DNA of 64,000 nucleotides from Streptomyces coeruleorubidus (GCF_008705135.1 NZ_CP023694.1:2976001-3040000), one strand, 5' to 3'; shown: positions 28,823-37,145, counted from the stretch's first letter. Translations and numbers: made by a program. The notes: generated from the sequence alone by a model not told the origin.

Positions 28823-29283
28823 CGGGACCTCTCCGACGCCAGGGCCCGCCCGGCGTCCGCGTAGAAACTGATCTTCCGGTCGAGCACGGCGAGCGTGCCC
28901 CGGAGTTCGTCGATCCTGGCCAGCACGTCCTCGCGGGTCGTCTTCAGCAGGTCGAAGCGCTCGCCGTAGGTGTGGTCGCCCTCACGCACGAGTTCCGCGT
29001 ACCGGACCATGTCCGCGACCGGCATGCCCGTCAGGCGGAGCTTGCCCACGAGGTCGAGCCAGTCGAGGTCGCGGTTGGTGTAGCGGCGCTGGCCGGTGTG
29101 GGACCGGTCGATGTGCGGCATCAGGCCGATGCGCTCGTACCAGCGCAGGGTGTGCGCCGTCAGGCCCGTCAGGGCGACGACCTCGCTGATCGTGTAGCGG
29201 TCCTGGCCGTCCGGACGCCGGTTCTGCTGCGGCGGGCCGGCGCAGGTGTCGGTCCTGGTACCCGTGGTCTCCATCACCGTCAT
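28819..29283 (-). CDS. MerR family regulator
   Basis: 154 residues. The winged-helix HTH is at about 28-75 (YTISEVVALTGLTAHTLRWYERIGLMPHIDR, then RRYTNRDLDWLDLV), followed by a dimerisation helix with DMVRYAELVREGDHTYGERFDLLKTTREDVLARID. No cysteine cluster is present in the C-terminus, so it is probably not a metal sensor; aldehydes or electrophiles are more likely effectors, given the co-translated reductase. The ATG lies 7 nt after TAGCGT on the minus strand, suggesting a leaderless transcript. Confidence 0.9.
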   Translation of the reverse strand: MTVMETTGTRTDTCAGPPQQNRRPDGQDRYTISEVVALTGLTAHTLRWYERIGLMPHIDRSHTGQRRYTNRDLDWLDLVGKLRLTGMPVADMVRYAELVREGDHTYGERFDLLKTTREDVLARIDELRGTLAVLDRKISFYADAGRALASERSR

Positions 29284-29300
29284 GCCCCCAACGCTAGAAC

Positions 29301-29318
29301 CTTGGAGTGCACTCCAAG
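29301..29318. promoter_or_regulatory. MerR operator
   Basis: Perfect 18-bp palindrome CTTGGAGTGCACTCCAAG. On the minus strand it falls between a TTGCTT -35-like and a TAGCGT -10-like hexamer spaced 19 bp apart, the over-long spacer that MerR activators correct by DNA twisting. Confidence 0.8.
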
Positions 29319-29381
29319 CAAGCTCCGACGGTAAGAAATCGGCAGGACACTTCTTGATCGGGCTGGTTAGCGTAGGGCGTC

Positions 29382-29849
29382 ATGAGTGTCGTACGCCGCG
29401 CCCTGCCCGAGGACGCCGAGGAAGTCCTGCGTCTGCGCCAGATCATGATCGACTCGTTGTTCGGCGACCCCGCCACCGCCTGGCACGGGGAGTCGCTGCC
29501 CACACTGAAGGCCAAACTGGGCGCCTCGGACGGGGACTTCACGGCGTTCGTGGTGGACCACCCCGAACGGCCGGGGACGCTGGCCTCCCTGGTGGCCGGG
29601 ACGATCGACTACCGCATCGGCAAGTCGGGCGACCCGCAGGGCATGGTGGGCTTCGTCTTCAGTGTCGCCACCGACCCGTCCGCCCGGCGCCGTGGGTACG
29701 CGCGCGCGTGCATGACCACGCTGCTGGAGTGGTTCCGCGAGCGCGGCGCCCGGCGCGTGCAGCTCACCGCCTCCCCGGAGGCCCAGCCGCTGTACGTCTC
29801 CCTGGGTTTCCGGCCCAAGCCCGACCCCTTGCTGGAGCTGACGCTCTGA
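29382..29849 (+). CDS. GNAT family N-acetyltransferase
   Basis: 155 residues. MSVVRRALPEDAEEVLRLRQI is the GNAT N-terminal strand and helix. The acetyl-CoA site is VFSVATDPSARRRGYARACM, with R-R-x-G-Y-A as motif A, followed by ARRVQLTASPEAQPLYVSLGFR, the family's motif B with the Y-x-x-L-G-F end. Substrate unknown. TAGCGT stands 8 nt before the ATG. It may share regulation with the divergent MerR gene, whose palindrome is 65 nt away. Confidence 0.9.
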   Translation: MSVVRRALPEDAEEVLRLRQIMIDSLFGDPATAWHGESLPTLKAKLGASDGDFTAFVVDHPERPGTLASLVAGTIDYRIGKSGDPQGMVGFVFSVATDPSARRRGYARACMTTLLEWFRERGARRVQLTASPEAQPLYVSLGFRPKPDPLLELTL

Positions 29850-29867
29850 GCGCATAGGCTCGAACGC

Positions 29868-30683
29868 ATGTCGCTGAAGAGCCTCGCGTTGATCGAGAAC
29901 TGGCCGGTTCCCACCGCCGCTGCGGGTGTCGTACGAGCGGACGGCACCGTCCTGGGCACCCACGGACCGGCCGGACAGCGGTTCCCGCTCGCGTCGGTGA
30001 CCAAGCCGCTCGCCGCCTACGCGTTCCTCGTCGCGTACGAGGAGGGGGCCGTCGAACTCGACGAGCCCGCCGGTCCGGCAGGCTCGACGGTCCGGCACCT
30101 GCTCGCCCACACCTCGGGCCTCGCCTTCGACGAGCACAAGGTCACGGCCGCGCCCGGGGAACGGCGGCTGTACTCGAACGCCGGCTTCGAGCAGCTCGGC
30201 GACCATGTCGCGAAGGCGACCGACATCCCGTTCGGGGAGTACCTGCGGCAGGCCGTGCTGGAGCCGCTGGGGATGGCCTCGACGACCCTGGACGGCTCTC
30301 CGGCCAAGGACGGCGTGTCCACGGTCGAGGACCTGCTGCGGTTCGCGGCCGAGGTGCAGGCCCCGCGCCTGCTGGACCCGCGCACGGTCGCCGAGGCGAT
30401 GACCGTGCACTACCCGGGCACGAAGGGCGTCCTGCCGGGGTACGGGCACCAGAACCCCAACGACTGGGGGCTCGGCTTCGAGATCCGCGACTCCAAGTCG
30501 CCGCACTGGACGGGCTCTTCGTCCTCGCCGCGCACGTTCGGTCACTTCGGGCAGTCCGGGACGTTCCTGTGGATCGACCCCGACGCGCGGGCCGCGTGCG
30601 TCGCGCTGACGGACCGGGCGTTCGGACCGTGGGCGATCGAGGCGTGGCCGGTCTTCACGGACGCGGTGCTGGCCGACCTCTAG
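29868..30683 (+). CDS. serine hydrolase, beta-lactamase/penicillin-binding fold
   Basis: 271 residues. The SxxK motif is SVTK (about 45-48), the second motif YSN lies at about 104, and an HFGQSGTF stretch near 225 takes the place of the KTG triad. No signal peptide is seen, so the enzyme is probably cytosolic: an esterase or peptidase-like member of the class C family rather than a resistance enzyme. TAGGCT lies 7 nt before the ATG and the gene follows the GNAT gene by 18 nt. The TAG stop (30681-30683) is contributed by the end of the MITE at 30683. Confidence 0.85.
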   Translation: MSLKSLALIENWPVPTAAAGVVRADGTVLGTHGPAGQRFPLASVTKPLAAYAFLVAYEEGAVELDEPAGPAGSTVRHLLAHTSGLAFDEHKVTAAPGERRLYSNAGFEQLGDHVAKATDIPFGEYLRQAVLEPLGMASTTLDGSPAKDGVSTVEDLLRFAAEVQAPRLLDPRTVAEAMTVHYPGTKGVLPGYGHQNPNDWGLGFEIRDSKSPHWTGSSSSPRTFGHFGQSGTFLWIDPDARAACVALTDRAFGPWAIEAWPVFTDAVLADL

Positions 30684-30859
30684 GGCGTGTCCGTAAAGTC
30701 CCGTCGTCCGCCCGGAGGGCGGGCCCCGCGGCGTCCGGTGCGTGCTCTCGGCGTGCCGGGCGGACGCCCTCGTACTGGTTGTACGCGGGTGTTCGACCGG
30801 TGCGGCGAGAGTGCGTGCCGGGCGTCGCGGGGCAGGCGGGACTTTGCGGACACGCCCTA
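30681..30859. mobile_element. MITE-like element with TA target duplication, copy 1
   Basis: A 175-bp element (30683-30857) flanked by TA on both sides. Terminal inverted repeats GGGCGTGTCCGTAAAGTCCC and the inverse of GGGCGTGTCCGCAAAGTCCC (one mismatch over 20) enclose GC-rich DNA with no coding capacity. TA duplications and TIR style fit an IS5-type (IS427-like) non-autonomous element. Its left end supplies the stop codon of the serine hydrolase and its right end that of the pirin gene. Confidence 0.8.
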
Positions 30860-31513
30860 GGGCGTGGTCATCTCCCAGACGAGCAGCTCCGCCTGTGTCA
30901 CGCCCTCGGCGTCCAGGCCCTTGGCGCCGGTGATCCGCGCCGCGTCGCCGGTGCCCAGCGTCTCGCCGTCCAGGCGTACCTCACCGCGTACGACGTGCAC
31001 GTACGCGTACGCCGCGTCCGGTACCGCCGTCCGCTCCCCCGCCCCCAGCCGCCGTACGTGCAGCATCGCGGCGGCCTCCGGGACGGCGTAGGGCGTCGAG
31101 TCGGCGATGCCGTGGACGACCTCGTAGTACGGGTCGCCGCCGGGCCGGAGCGGGGCCAGCCACATCTGGACGAAGGTGAGGGGGCCGGGGCCGTCGTTGC
31201 GCTCCACATGGCGCACCCCGCCCGCCGAGCTGAGCCGCTGCACGTCGCCGTGGCGCACCACCGACTCGTGGCCGGTGGAGTCCCGGTGCGTCAGCTCCCC
31301 CTCGACCACCCACGTCACGATCTCGGTGTGGCTGTGCGGATGCTCGTCGAAGCCGGCGCCGGGCGCCAGGTGCTCCTCGTTGCAGGCGATCACCGCGCCG
31401 AAACGGAGGTTGTCCGGGTCGTAGTGGGGGCCGAAGGAGAAGGCGTGCCTGCTCTCGATTCCGGCCGCCGGGTCGCCACCTCGGTAGCGCTCGTCAGCGC
31501 GCCGTACGTCCAT
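30857..31513 (-). CDS. pirin family protein
   Basis: 218 residues, bicupin of the pirin family. The metal-binding His set is visible in the first cupin: HPHSHTEIVTWVVEGELTHRDSTGH (about 57-81), with RHGDVQRLSSAGGVRHVERN following. Pirins bind iron and act as quercetinase-like enzymes or as modulators of metabolic proteins. The start at 31513 (MDVRRADERY) agrees with homologues; a reading to 31615 would overlap the fasR start region. The stop codon TAG lies in the terminal repeat of the MITE, so the final residues may have been altered. Confidence 0.9.
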   Translation of the reverse strand: MDVRRADERYRGGDPAAGIESRHAFSFGPHYDPDNLRFGAVIACNEEHLAPGAGFDEHPHSHTEIVTWVVEGELTHRDSTGHESVVRHGDVQRLSSAGGVRHVERNDGPGPLTFVQMWLAPLRPGGDPYYEVVHGIADSTPYAVPEAAAMLHVRRLGAGERTAVPDAAYAYVHVVRGEVRLDGETLGTGDAARITGAKGLDAEGVTQAELLVWEMTTP

Positions 31514-31575
31514 CACGGAGTCCACCGTAGACCCGGCGACGCACCTTCCCGTCCGGATAAGGCAGTCTTGTCCCC

Positions 31576-32781
31576 GTGCCCGAACCCGAAACCAGCAAGA
31601 ACGAAGCCGCAGCACACGACGTCCACCCGCATGCCGCGACGCTGAAGCGGCTGGAGAAATCGTCCGGATCGCTCGCCGCGCAGGCCATCGCGCGGATGGA
31701 CGACACGCTGCCCTGGTACCGGGCCATGCCCCCGGAGAACCGTTCCTGGATCGGTCTGGTCGCGCAGGCGGGTATCGCCGCCTTCACCGAGTGGTTCCGG
31801 CGTCCGGACGCCCCGCAGGCCATCTCCACCGACGTGTTCGGAACCGCGCCCCGCGAGCTGACCCGGGCGATCACGCTGCGGCAGACCGTGGAGATGGTGC
31901 GCACCACCATCGAGGTCATGGAGAGCGCGATCGACGAGGTCGCGGCCCCGGGCGACGAGAACGTGCTGCGCGAGGCCCTGCTCGTGTACGCCCGGGAGAT
32001 CGCCTTCGCGACCGCCCAGGTGTACGCGCAGGCCGCCGAGGCGCGCGGTGCCTGGGACGCCCGGCTCGAGTCCCTGGTGGTCAACGCCGTGCTCAGCGGT
32101 GAGGCCGACGAGGGAGCCGTGTCGCGGGCCGCCGCCCTCGGGTGGAACTCGCCCGAGCACGTGTGTGTCGTGCTCGGGACGGCGCCCGACGGGGACAGCG
32201 AACTGACCGTCGAGGCCATACGGCGCGCGGCCCGGCACGCCAAGCTCCAAGTGCTCACCGGGGTGCTCGGCGACCGGCTGGTCGTCATCGCCGGCGGCAG
32301 CGACAATCCGCTGGCCGTCGCCAAGTCGCTCATCGGCCCGTTCGCCGCCGGGCCGGTCGTGGCGGGCCCGGTGGTGCCGGATCTGCAGGCCGCGACCCGG
32401 TCCGCGCAGGCCGCGGCGGCGGGCCTCAAGGCGTGTTCCGCCTGGCAGGACGCCCCGCGCCCGGTGCTGGCGGACGACCTGCTGCCGGAGCGGGCGATGG
32501 CCGGCGACCCCTCGGCCCGCGAGCAACTGGTGGAGGAGATCTACAGACCGCTGGAGGAGGCCGGGGCCGCGCTCCTGGAGACCCTCAGCGTCTATCTCGA
32601 ACAGGCGAGCAGTCTGGAGGGCGCCGCCCGGATGCTCTTCGTCCATCCCAACACCGTCCGCTACCGGCTTCGACGTGTGACTGACGTCACCGGCTGGTCA
32701 CCCTCCGATGTACGCTCTGCGTTCACACTTCGGATCGCATTGATCCTGGGGCGTCTGGTCGATGGAGATCCGCAGCCCTAA
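31576..32781 (+). CDS. fasR: PucR-type activator of the fatty acid synthase operon
   Basis: 401 residues. The C-terminal PucR/CdaR HTH is clear: TLSVYLEQASSLEGAARMLFVHPNTVRYRLRRV (about 335-368), followed by DVRSAFTLRIALILGRL. The central part is GGDEF-like. Position directly before fabD-fabH-acpP-fabF matches FasR, the acyl-CoA-responsive activator of that operon described in Streptomyces coelicolor. The GTG start at 31576 is 62 nt from the divergent pirin start. A 25-nt palindromic hairpin follows the stop by a single base and precedes fabD. Confidence 0.92.
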   Translation: MPEPETSKNEAAAHDVHPHAATLKRLEKSSGSLAAQAIARMDDTLPWYRAMPPENRSWIGLVAQAGIAAFTEWFRRPDAPQAISTDVFGTAPRELTRAITLRQTVEMVRTTIEVMESAIDEVAAPGDENVLREALLVYAREIAFATAQVYAQAAEARGAWDARLESLVVNAVLSGEADEGAVSRAAALGWNSPEHVCVVLGTAPDGDSELTVEAIRRAARHAKLQVLTGVLGDRLVVIAGGSDNPLAVAKSLIGPFAAGPVVAGPVVPDLQAATRSAQAAAAGLKACSAWQDAPRPVLADDLLPERAMAGDPSAREQLVEEIYRPLEEAGAALLETLSVYLEQASSLEGAARMLFVHPNTVRYRLRRVTDVTGWSPSDVRSAFTLRIALILGRLVDGDPQP

Positions 32782-32806
32782 GGTTTTGTCGGAGCTCGAC
32801 AAAACC
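32782..32806. promoter_or_regulatory. palindrome between fasR and fabD: candidate FasR site or hairpin
   Basis: GGTTTTGTCG (32782-32791) and CGACAAAACC (32797-32806) form a perfect 10-bp inverted repeat with a 5-nt centre. It is AT-rich for this genome and lies 65 nt before the fabD start. It could be a regulator-binding site at the fab promoter or a terminator/attenuator; a C-rich rather than T-rich tail argues against a simple terminator. Confidence 0.6.
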
Positions 32807-32870
32807 CCCTCGTGTTCTTCGTCCCTGTCCCCACGGGCGGCCGCGCCCGTCCTCAAGAGAGAGTGTGAGA

Positions 32871-33803
32871 GTGCTCGTACTCGTCGCTCCCGGCCAGGGC
32901 GCCCAGACGCCCGGCTTCCTGACTGCATGGCTCGACTTCCCCGGTGTCCGCGGTGCCCTCGAGGCCTGGTCGGACGCCGTGGGACTCGACCTGATCCGTT
33001 ACGGCACCGAGGCCGACGCGGAAGAGATCCGCGACACCGCGGTGGCGCAGCCGCTGCTGGTCGCGGCCGGACTGGCGTCCGCGTACATGCTCTTCGACGA
33101 CCCGGCCGAGCTGCCGGGCAAGGTCGGCGCCATCGCCGGGCACAGCGTCGGGGAGATCACCGCGGCCTCGCTCGCCGGAGTGCTCCCCCACGAGGAGGCG
33201 CTCCGCCTCGTCCGCACCCGTGGACTCGCCATGGCCGAGGCCGCCGCCGTCACCGAGACCGGCATGGCCGCTCTCCTCGGCGGCGACCCCGAAGTGACGG
33301 TTCCGCACCTGGAGAAGCTCGGCCTGACCCCGGCGAACATCAACGGCGCGGGCCAGATCGTCGCGGCCGGCACCAAGGAGCAGCTCGCCGCGCTGGAGGC
33401 GGACAAGCCCGAGGGTGTGCGCAAGGTCGTCGCGCTGAAGGTGGCCGGCGCGTTCCACACCCACCACATGGCCCCCGCGGTCGACACGCTGGCGAAGGCC
33501 GCCGAGGCCCTGACGCCCGGCGACCCGAAGGTCACCTACGTCTCCAACAAGGACGGGCAGGCGGTCGCCGCCGGCACCGAGGTGCTGGACCGTCTGGTCG
33601 GCCAGGTCGCCAACCCGGTCCGCTGGGACCTGTGCATGGAAACCTTCAAGGAGCTCGGCGTCACCGCCCTGATCGAGGTGTGCCCCGGCGGGACCCTCAC
33701 CGGGCTGGCCAAGCGTGCCCTGCCCGGTGTGAAGACGCTGGCCCTGAAGTCCCCCGCCGACCTCGACGCGGCTCGCGAGCTCATCGCCGAGCACAGTGCC
33801 TGA
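32871..33803 (+). CDS. fabD: malonyl CoA-acyl carrier protein transacylase
   Basis: 310 residues. N-terminal VAPGQGAQTPGF, catalytic serine in GHSVGEI (about 92-98), Arg in RTRGLAM, His in FHTHHM (about 200) complete the acyltransferase set. It loads malonyl from CoA onto AcpP for type II fatty acid synthesis and may also serve polyketide pathways. I choose the GTG at 32871 (protein begins MLVLVAPGQ) over the GTG at 32865, as known FabD proteins of the genus start there. First gene of the operon fabD-fabH-acpP-fabF. Confidence 0.96.
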   Translation: MLVLVAPGQGAQTPGFLTAWLDFPGVRGALEAWSDAVGLDLIRYGTEADAEEIRDTAVAQPLLVAAGLASAYMLFDDPAELPGKVGAIAGHSVGEITAASLAGVLPHEEALRLVRTRGLAMAEAAAVTETGMAALLGGDPEVTVPHLEKLGLTPANINGAGQIVAAGTKEQLAALEADKPEGVRKVVALKVAGAFHTHHMAPAVDTLAKAAEALTPGDPKVTYVSNKDGQAVAAGTEVLDRLVGQVANPVRWDLCMETFKELGVTALIEVCPGGTLTGLAKRALPGVKTLALKSPADLDAARELIAEHSA

Positions 33804-33819
33804 CAAGGAGCCGGAGAGC

Positions 33820-34821
33820 ATGGCGAAGATCAAGCCCAGCAAGGGCGCCCCGTACGCGCGCATCCTCGGCGTCGGCGGCTACCGTCCGACCCGGGTCGTG
33901 CCGAACGAGGTGATCCTGGAGACGATCGAGTCGTCCGACGAGTGGATCCGCTCGCGCTCCGGCATCGAGACGCGGCACTGGGCCTCGGACGAGGAGACCG
34001 TCGCCGCGATGTCGCTGGAGGCCTCCGGCAAGGCCATCGCGGACGCGGGCATCTCCGTCGAGCAGATCGGCGGCGTCATCGTCTCCACCGTCTCGCACTT
34101 CAAGCAGACCCCGGCCGTCGCCACCGAGATCGCCGACAAGCTGGGCACCGACAAGGCCGCCGCCTTCGACATCTCGGCGGGCTGCGCGGGCTTCGGCTAC
34201 GGCCTCACGCTCGCCAAGGGCATGATCGTCGAGGGCTCGGCGGAGTACGTCCTGGTGATCGGCGTGGAGCGGCTGAGCGACCTCACCGACCTGGAGGACC
34301 GGGCGACGGCCTTCCTGTTCGGCGACGGTGCCGGCGCGGTCGTGGTCGGCCCGTCCCAGGAGCCCGAGATCGGCCCGACCGTGTGGGGCTCGGAGGGCGA
34401 CAAGTCCGAGACCATCAAGCAGACCGTGCCGTGGACGGACTACCGGGACGGGACGGTCGAGAAGTTCCCCGCGATCACCCAGGAAGGCCAGGCGGTGTTC
34501 CGCTGGGCCGTGTTCGAGATGGCGAAGGTCGCCCAGCAGGCGCTGGACGCGGCCGGGATCACCGTGGACGATCTGGATGTCTTCATCCCGCACCAGGCCA
34601 ACGTGCGGATCATCGACTCGATGGTGAAGACGCTGAAACTGCCGGAGCACGTCACGGTCGCGCGTGACATCCGAACCACCGGCAACACCTCGGCCGCCTC
34701 GATCCCGCTCGCGATGGAGCGGCTCCTGGCGACCGGCGAGGCGAAGAGCGGCGACACCGCGCTCGTCATCGGCTTCGGGGCGGGTCTCGTGTACGCCGCG
34801 ACTGTCGTTACCCTCCCCTAG
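33820..34821 (+). CDS. fabH: beta-ketoacyl-ACP synthase III
   Basis: 333 residues. Catalytic Cys in DISAGCAGFGYGL (about 122), His in IPHQANVRI (about 258), Asn in RTTGNTSAASIPLA (about 290) give the Cys-His-Asn triad of FabH. It condenses malonyl-ACP with a branched or straight acyl-CoA starter; Streptomyces enzymes accept isobutyryl-type starters. A GTG at 33796 overlapping fabD is possible, but AAGGAG and GGAG precede the ATG at 33820, which gives MAKIKPSKGAPYARILG as in homologues. The gene follows fabD by 16 nt. Confidence 0.97.
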   Translation: MAKIKPSKGAPYARILGVGGYRPTRVVPNEVILETIESSDEWIRSRSGIETRHWASDEETVAAMSLEASGKAIADAGISVEQIGGVIVSTVSHFKQTPAVATEIADKLGTDKAAAFDISAGCAGFGYGLTLAKGMIVEGSAEYVLVIGVERLSDLTDLEDRATAFLFGDGAGAVVVGPSQEPEIGPTVWGSEGDKSETIKQTVPWTDYRDGTVEKFPAITQEGQAVFRWAVFEMAKVAQQALDAAGITVDDLDVFIPHQANVRIIDSMVKTLKLPEHVTVARDIRTTGNTSAASIPLAMERLLATGEAKSGDTALVIGFGAGLVYAATVVTLP

Positions 34822-34902
34822 GCACTCCGTGCCGGATCATGCGGTCCGGCACCGGAGAAACACCTGCCACACCCTCTGGAACATCTACGAAGGAGCGCCG
34901 AC

Positions 34903-35151
34903 ATGGCCGCCACTCAGGAAGAGATCGTCGCCGGTCTCGCCGAGATCGTGAACGAGATCGCCGGCATCCCGGTTGAGGACGTCCAGCTGGACAAGTCCTT
35001 CACCGACGACCTGGACGTCGACTCGCTGTCCATGGTCGAGGTCGTCGTCGCCGCCGAAGAGCGCTTCGACGTCAAGATCCCGGACGAGGACGTCAAGAAC
35101 CTCAAGACCGTCGGCGACGCGACCGACTACATCCTCAAGCACCAGGGCTGA
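34903..35151 (+). CDS. acpP: acyl carrier protein
   Basis: 82 residues, strongly acidic. The phosphopantetheine site is Ser in DDLDVDSLSMVE (Ser about 41). It carries the growing chain between FabD, FabH and FabF. The ATG has GAAGGAG 9 nt upstream. It lies between fabH (81 nt) and fabF (86 nt); both gaps are long enough for RNA-level control of stoichiometry, but I see no strong hairpin in them. Confidence 0.97.
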   Translation: MAATQEEIVAGLAEIVNEIAGIPVEDVQLDKSFTDDLDVDSLSMVEVVVAAEERFDVKIPDEDVKNLKTVGDATDYILKHQG

Positions 35152-35237
35152 TCGATCGATCAGGCCTTCGGGCTGACTGCCCCGCCACCCGGCGGTGGCG
35201 CCGCTTAATCCTCGGATCCGTTGGAGAAAGAATTCCC

Positions 35238-36509
35238 GTGAGCTCGACCAATCGCACCGTGGTCGTCACCGGTATCGGCGCAACCACACCGCTGGGTGGC
35301 GACGTAGCCTCTACCTGGGAGGGCCTCGTCGCCGGACGTTCCGGTGTCAAGCCCCTGGAGCAGGAATGGGCCGCCGAGCAGGCGGTCAAGATCGCCGCCC
35401 CCGTCGCCGTGGAACCGACCGAGGTCATTCCCCGGCCGCAGGCCCGCCGACTCGACCGCTCGGCGCAGTTCGCGCTGATCGCGGCCAAGGAGGCATGGGC
35501 GGACGCCGGTTTCGAGGCGAAGGCCGGCGAGGACCCCGCCGTCGACCCGGACCGGCTCGGCGCCGTCATCGCCTCCGGCATCGGCGGCGTGACCACGCTG
35601 CTCGACCAGTACGACGTGCTCAAGGAGAAGGGCGTCCGCCGCGTCTCCCCGCACACCGTGCCCATGCTGATGCCCAACAGCCCGTCGGCCAACGTGGGGT
35701 TGGCCGTGGGTGCCCGGGCGGGCGTGCACACCCCGGTCTCCGCCTGCGCCTCGGGCGCCGAGGCCATCGGCTACGCCATCGAGATGATCCGCACCGGCCG
35801 TGCCGACGTCGTCGTCGCCGGTGGCACGGAGGCGGCGATCCACCCGCTGCCCATCGCCGCGTTCGGCAACATGATGGCGATGTCCAAGAACAACGACGAC
35901 CCGCAGGGTGCGTCGCGTCCCTACGACGTGGCCCGCGACGGCTTCGTCCTCGGCGAGGGCGCCGGTGTCGTCGTCCTGGAGTCCGCCGAGCACGCCGCCA
36001 AGCGCGGTGCCCGCGTGTACGCCGAGGCCGTCGGGCAGGGCATCTCCGCCGACAGCCACGACATCGTGCAGCCGGAGCCGGAGGGGCGGGGCATCTCGCA
36101 GGCCCTCCAGAACCTGCTGGAGCGGACCGACCTGGACCCGGCGGAGATCGTGCACGTCAACGCGCACGCGACGTCGACGCCGGCCGGTGACATCGCCGAG
36201 TTGAAGGCGCTGCGGAAGGTGTTCGGTGACGACACCGACCACTTCGCGGTGTCCGCGACGAAGTCGATGACCGGGCATCTGCTGGGTGGTGCGGGTGGTG
36301 TCGAGACGGTGGCGACCGTGCTCGCGCTGTACCACCGGGTGGCTCCGCCCACGATCAACGTGGAGAACCTCGACCCGGAGGCCGAGGCGCATGCCGATGT
36401 CGTCCGGGGTGAGGCTCGCAAGCTGCCGGTCGACGGGCGTATCGCCGCGTTGAACGACTCGTTCGGGTTCGGTGGGCACAACGTGGTGCTGGCGTTCCGG
36501 ACGGTTTGA
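35238..36509 (+). CDS. fabF: beta-ketoacyl-ACP synthase II
   Basis: 423 residues. The active-site Cys is in SACASGAEAIGYA (about 172), the two His in VHVNAHATSTPAGD (about 312) and TKSMTGHLLGGAGG (about 347), with Lys just before the second. It elongates acyl-ACP with malonyl-ACP. GTG start with GGAGAAAG about 7 nt upstream. Last gene of the operon; a 19-bp terminator stands 10 nt after the stop. Confidence 0.97.
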   Translation: MSSTNRTVVVTGIGATTPLGGDVASTWEGLVAGRSGVKPLEQEWAAEQAVKIAAPVAVEPTEVIPRPQARRLDRSAQFALIAAKEAWADAGFEAKAGEDPAVDPDRLGAVIASGIGGVTTLLDQYDVLKEKGVRRVSPHTVPMLMPNSPSANVGLAVGARAGVHTPVSACASGAEAIGYAIEMIRTGRADVVVAGGTEAAIHPLPIAAFGNMMAMSKNNDDPQGASRPYDVARDGFVLGEGAGVVVLESAEHAAKRGARVYAEAVGQGISADSHDIVQPEPEGRGISQALQNLLERTDLDPAEIVHVNAHATSTPAGDIAELKALRKVFGDDTDHFAVSATKSMTGHLLGGAGGVETVATVLALYHRVAPPTINVENLDPEAEAHADVVRGEARKLPVDGRIAALNDSFGFGGHNVVLAFRTV

Positions 36510-36519
36510 TCCTGCCTTA

Positions 36520-36566
36520 CGGCGAGTGGCCCGGACTCTTGGTGAGTTCGGGCCACTCGCCGTTTT
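36520..36566 (+). terminator. intrinsic terminator of the fab operon
   Basis: CGGCGAGTGGCCCG (36520-36533) pairs perfectly with 36549-36562; GACTC/GAGTT extends it to 19 bp with a TTGGT loop, and TTTT follows. The clearest Rho-independent terminator in the window. Confidence 0.95.
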
Positions 36567-36580
36567 GTTCGCGTTGTGTG

Positions 36581-36628
36581 CCGGGTGCGGGTCGGTGGGG
36601 GTTGTTCGCGCAGTTCCCCGCGCCCCTG
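36581..36628 (+). repeat. Streptomyces palindromic element, copy D
   Basis: CCGGGTGCGGGTCGGTGGGG followed by GTTGTTCGCGCAGTTCCCCG and CGCCCCT. Core identical to copies C and E. It lies between convergent fabF and DUF3145 genes, just after the operon terminator. Confidence 0.88.
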
Positions 36629-36650
36629 AGGGCGTGCCCCTGAGGTGCGT

Positions 36651-37145
36651 TTACACCACCTGGTGGAGCCAGCGGACCGGGGCGCCTTCGCCTGCGTATC
36701 TGAACGGCTCCAGTTCGTCGTCCCAGGGCTTGCCGAGCAGCTTGTTGAGCTCGGCCTCCAGGTCCGTTTCGCCGCGCTGGCTTCGTTGCAGGGCCGCGCG
36801 CAGGCGGTCCTCGGGGATGAGGATGTCGCCGTGGATGCCGGTGACGGCGTGGAAGATGCCCAGGTCGGGAGTGCAGCTGTAGCGCTCGCCCTCGGCGGTG
36901 GGGCAGGGTTCCGCGGTGACCTCGAAGCGGAGGAGGTGCCAGCCGCGCAGCGCCGACGCCAGCTTCGACGCCGTGCCCACCTGGCCCTGCCAGGAGAACT
37001 CCGAGCGCCAGGTGCCCGGGGCGGCGGGCTGACGGATCCAGTCCAGGCTGACGCGCGTACCGAGCACCCCGGCGACGGCCCACTCGACGTGCGGGCACAG
37101 CGCGCGCGGCGCCGAGTGCACGTACAGAACTCCACGTGTCGTCAC
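36651..37145 (-). CDS. DUF3145 family protein
   Basis: 164 residues, a family restricted to actinobacteria. Conserved features: TTRGVLYVHSAPRALCPHVEWAVAGVLG at the N-terminus, then LDWIRQPAAPGTWRSEFSWQG and CTPDLGIFHAVTGIHGDILIPEDRLRAAL. No catalytic motif recognised. It follows the fab operon in convergent orientation, a neighbourhood that seems conserved in the genus. The ATG start has GGAGGTTCCGG before it. Confidence 0.85.
   Translation of the reverse strand: MTTRGVLYVHSAPRALCPHVEWAVAGVLGTRVSLDWIRQPAAPGTWRSEFSWQGQVGTASKLASALRGWHLLRFEVTAEPCPTAEGERYSCTPDLGIFHAVTGIHGDILIPEDRLRAALQRSQRGETDLEAELNKLLGKPWDDELEPFRYAGEGAPVRWLHQVV

Noticed and set aside
29868..30683. Antibiotic-resistance beta-lactamase
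   Set aside because: No signal peptide and no KTG motif; fits a cytosolic esterase-like member of the family.
31514..31615. Longer pirin start
   Set aside because: Would add 34 residues not matching pirins and would overlap the fasR start region.
31576..36509. Polyketide or antibiotic cluster suggested by KAS, ACP and acyltransferase genes
   Set aside because: Gene order, lengths and the PucR-type activator are those of primary fatty acid synthesis; no ketoreductase, cyclase or tailoring genes are present.
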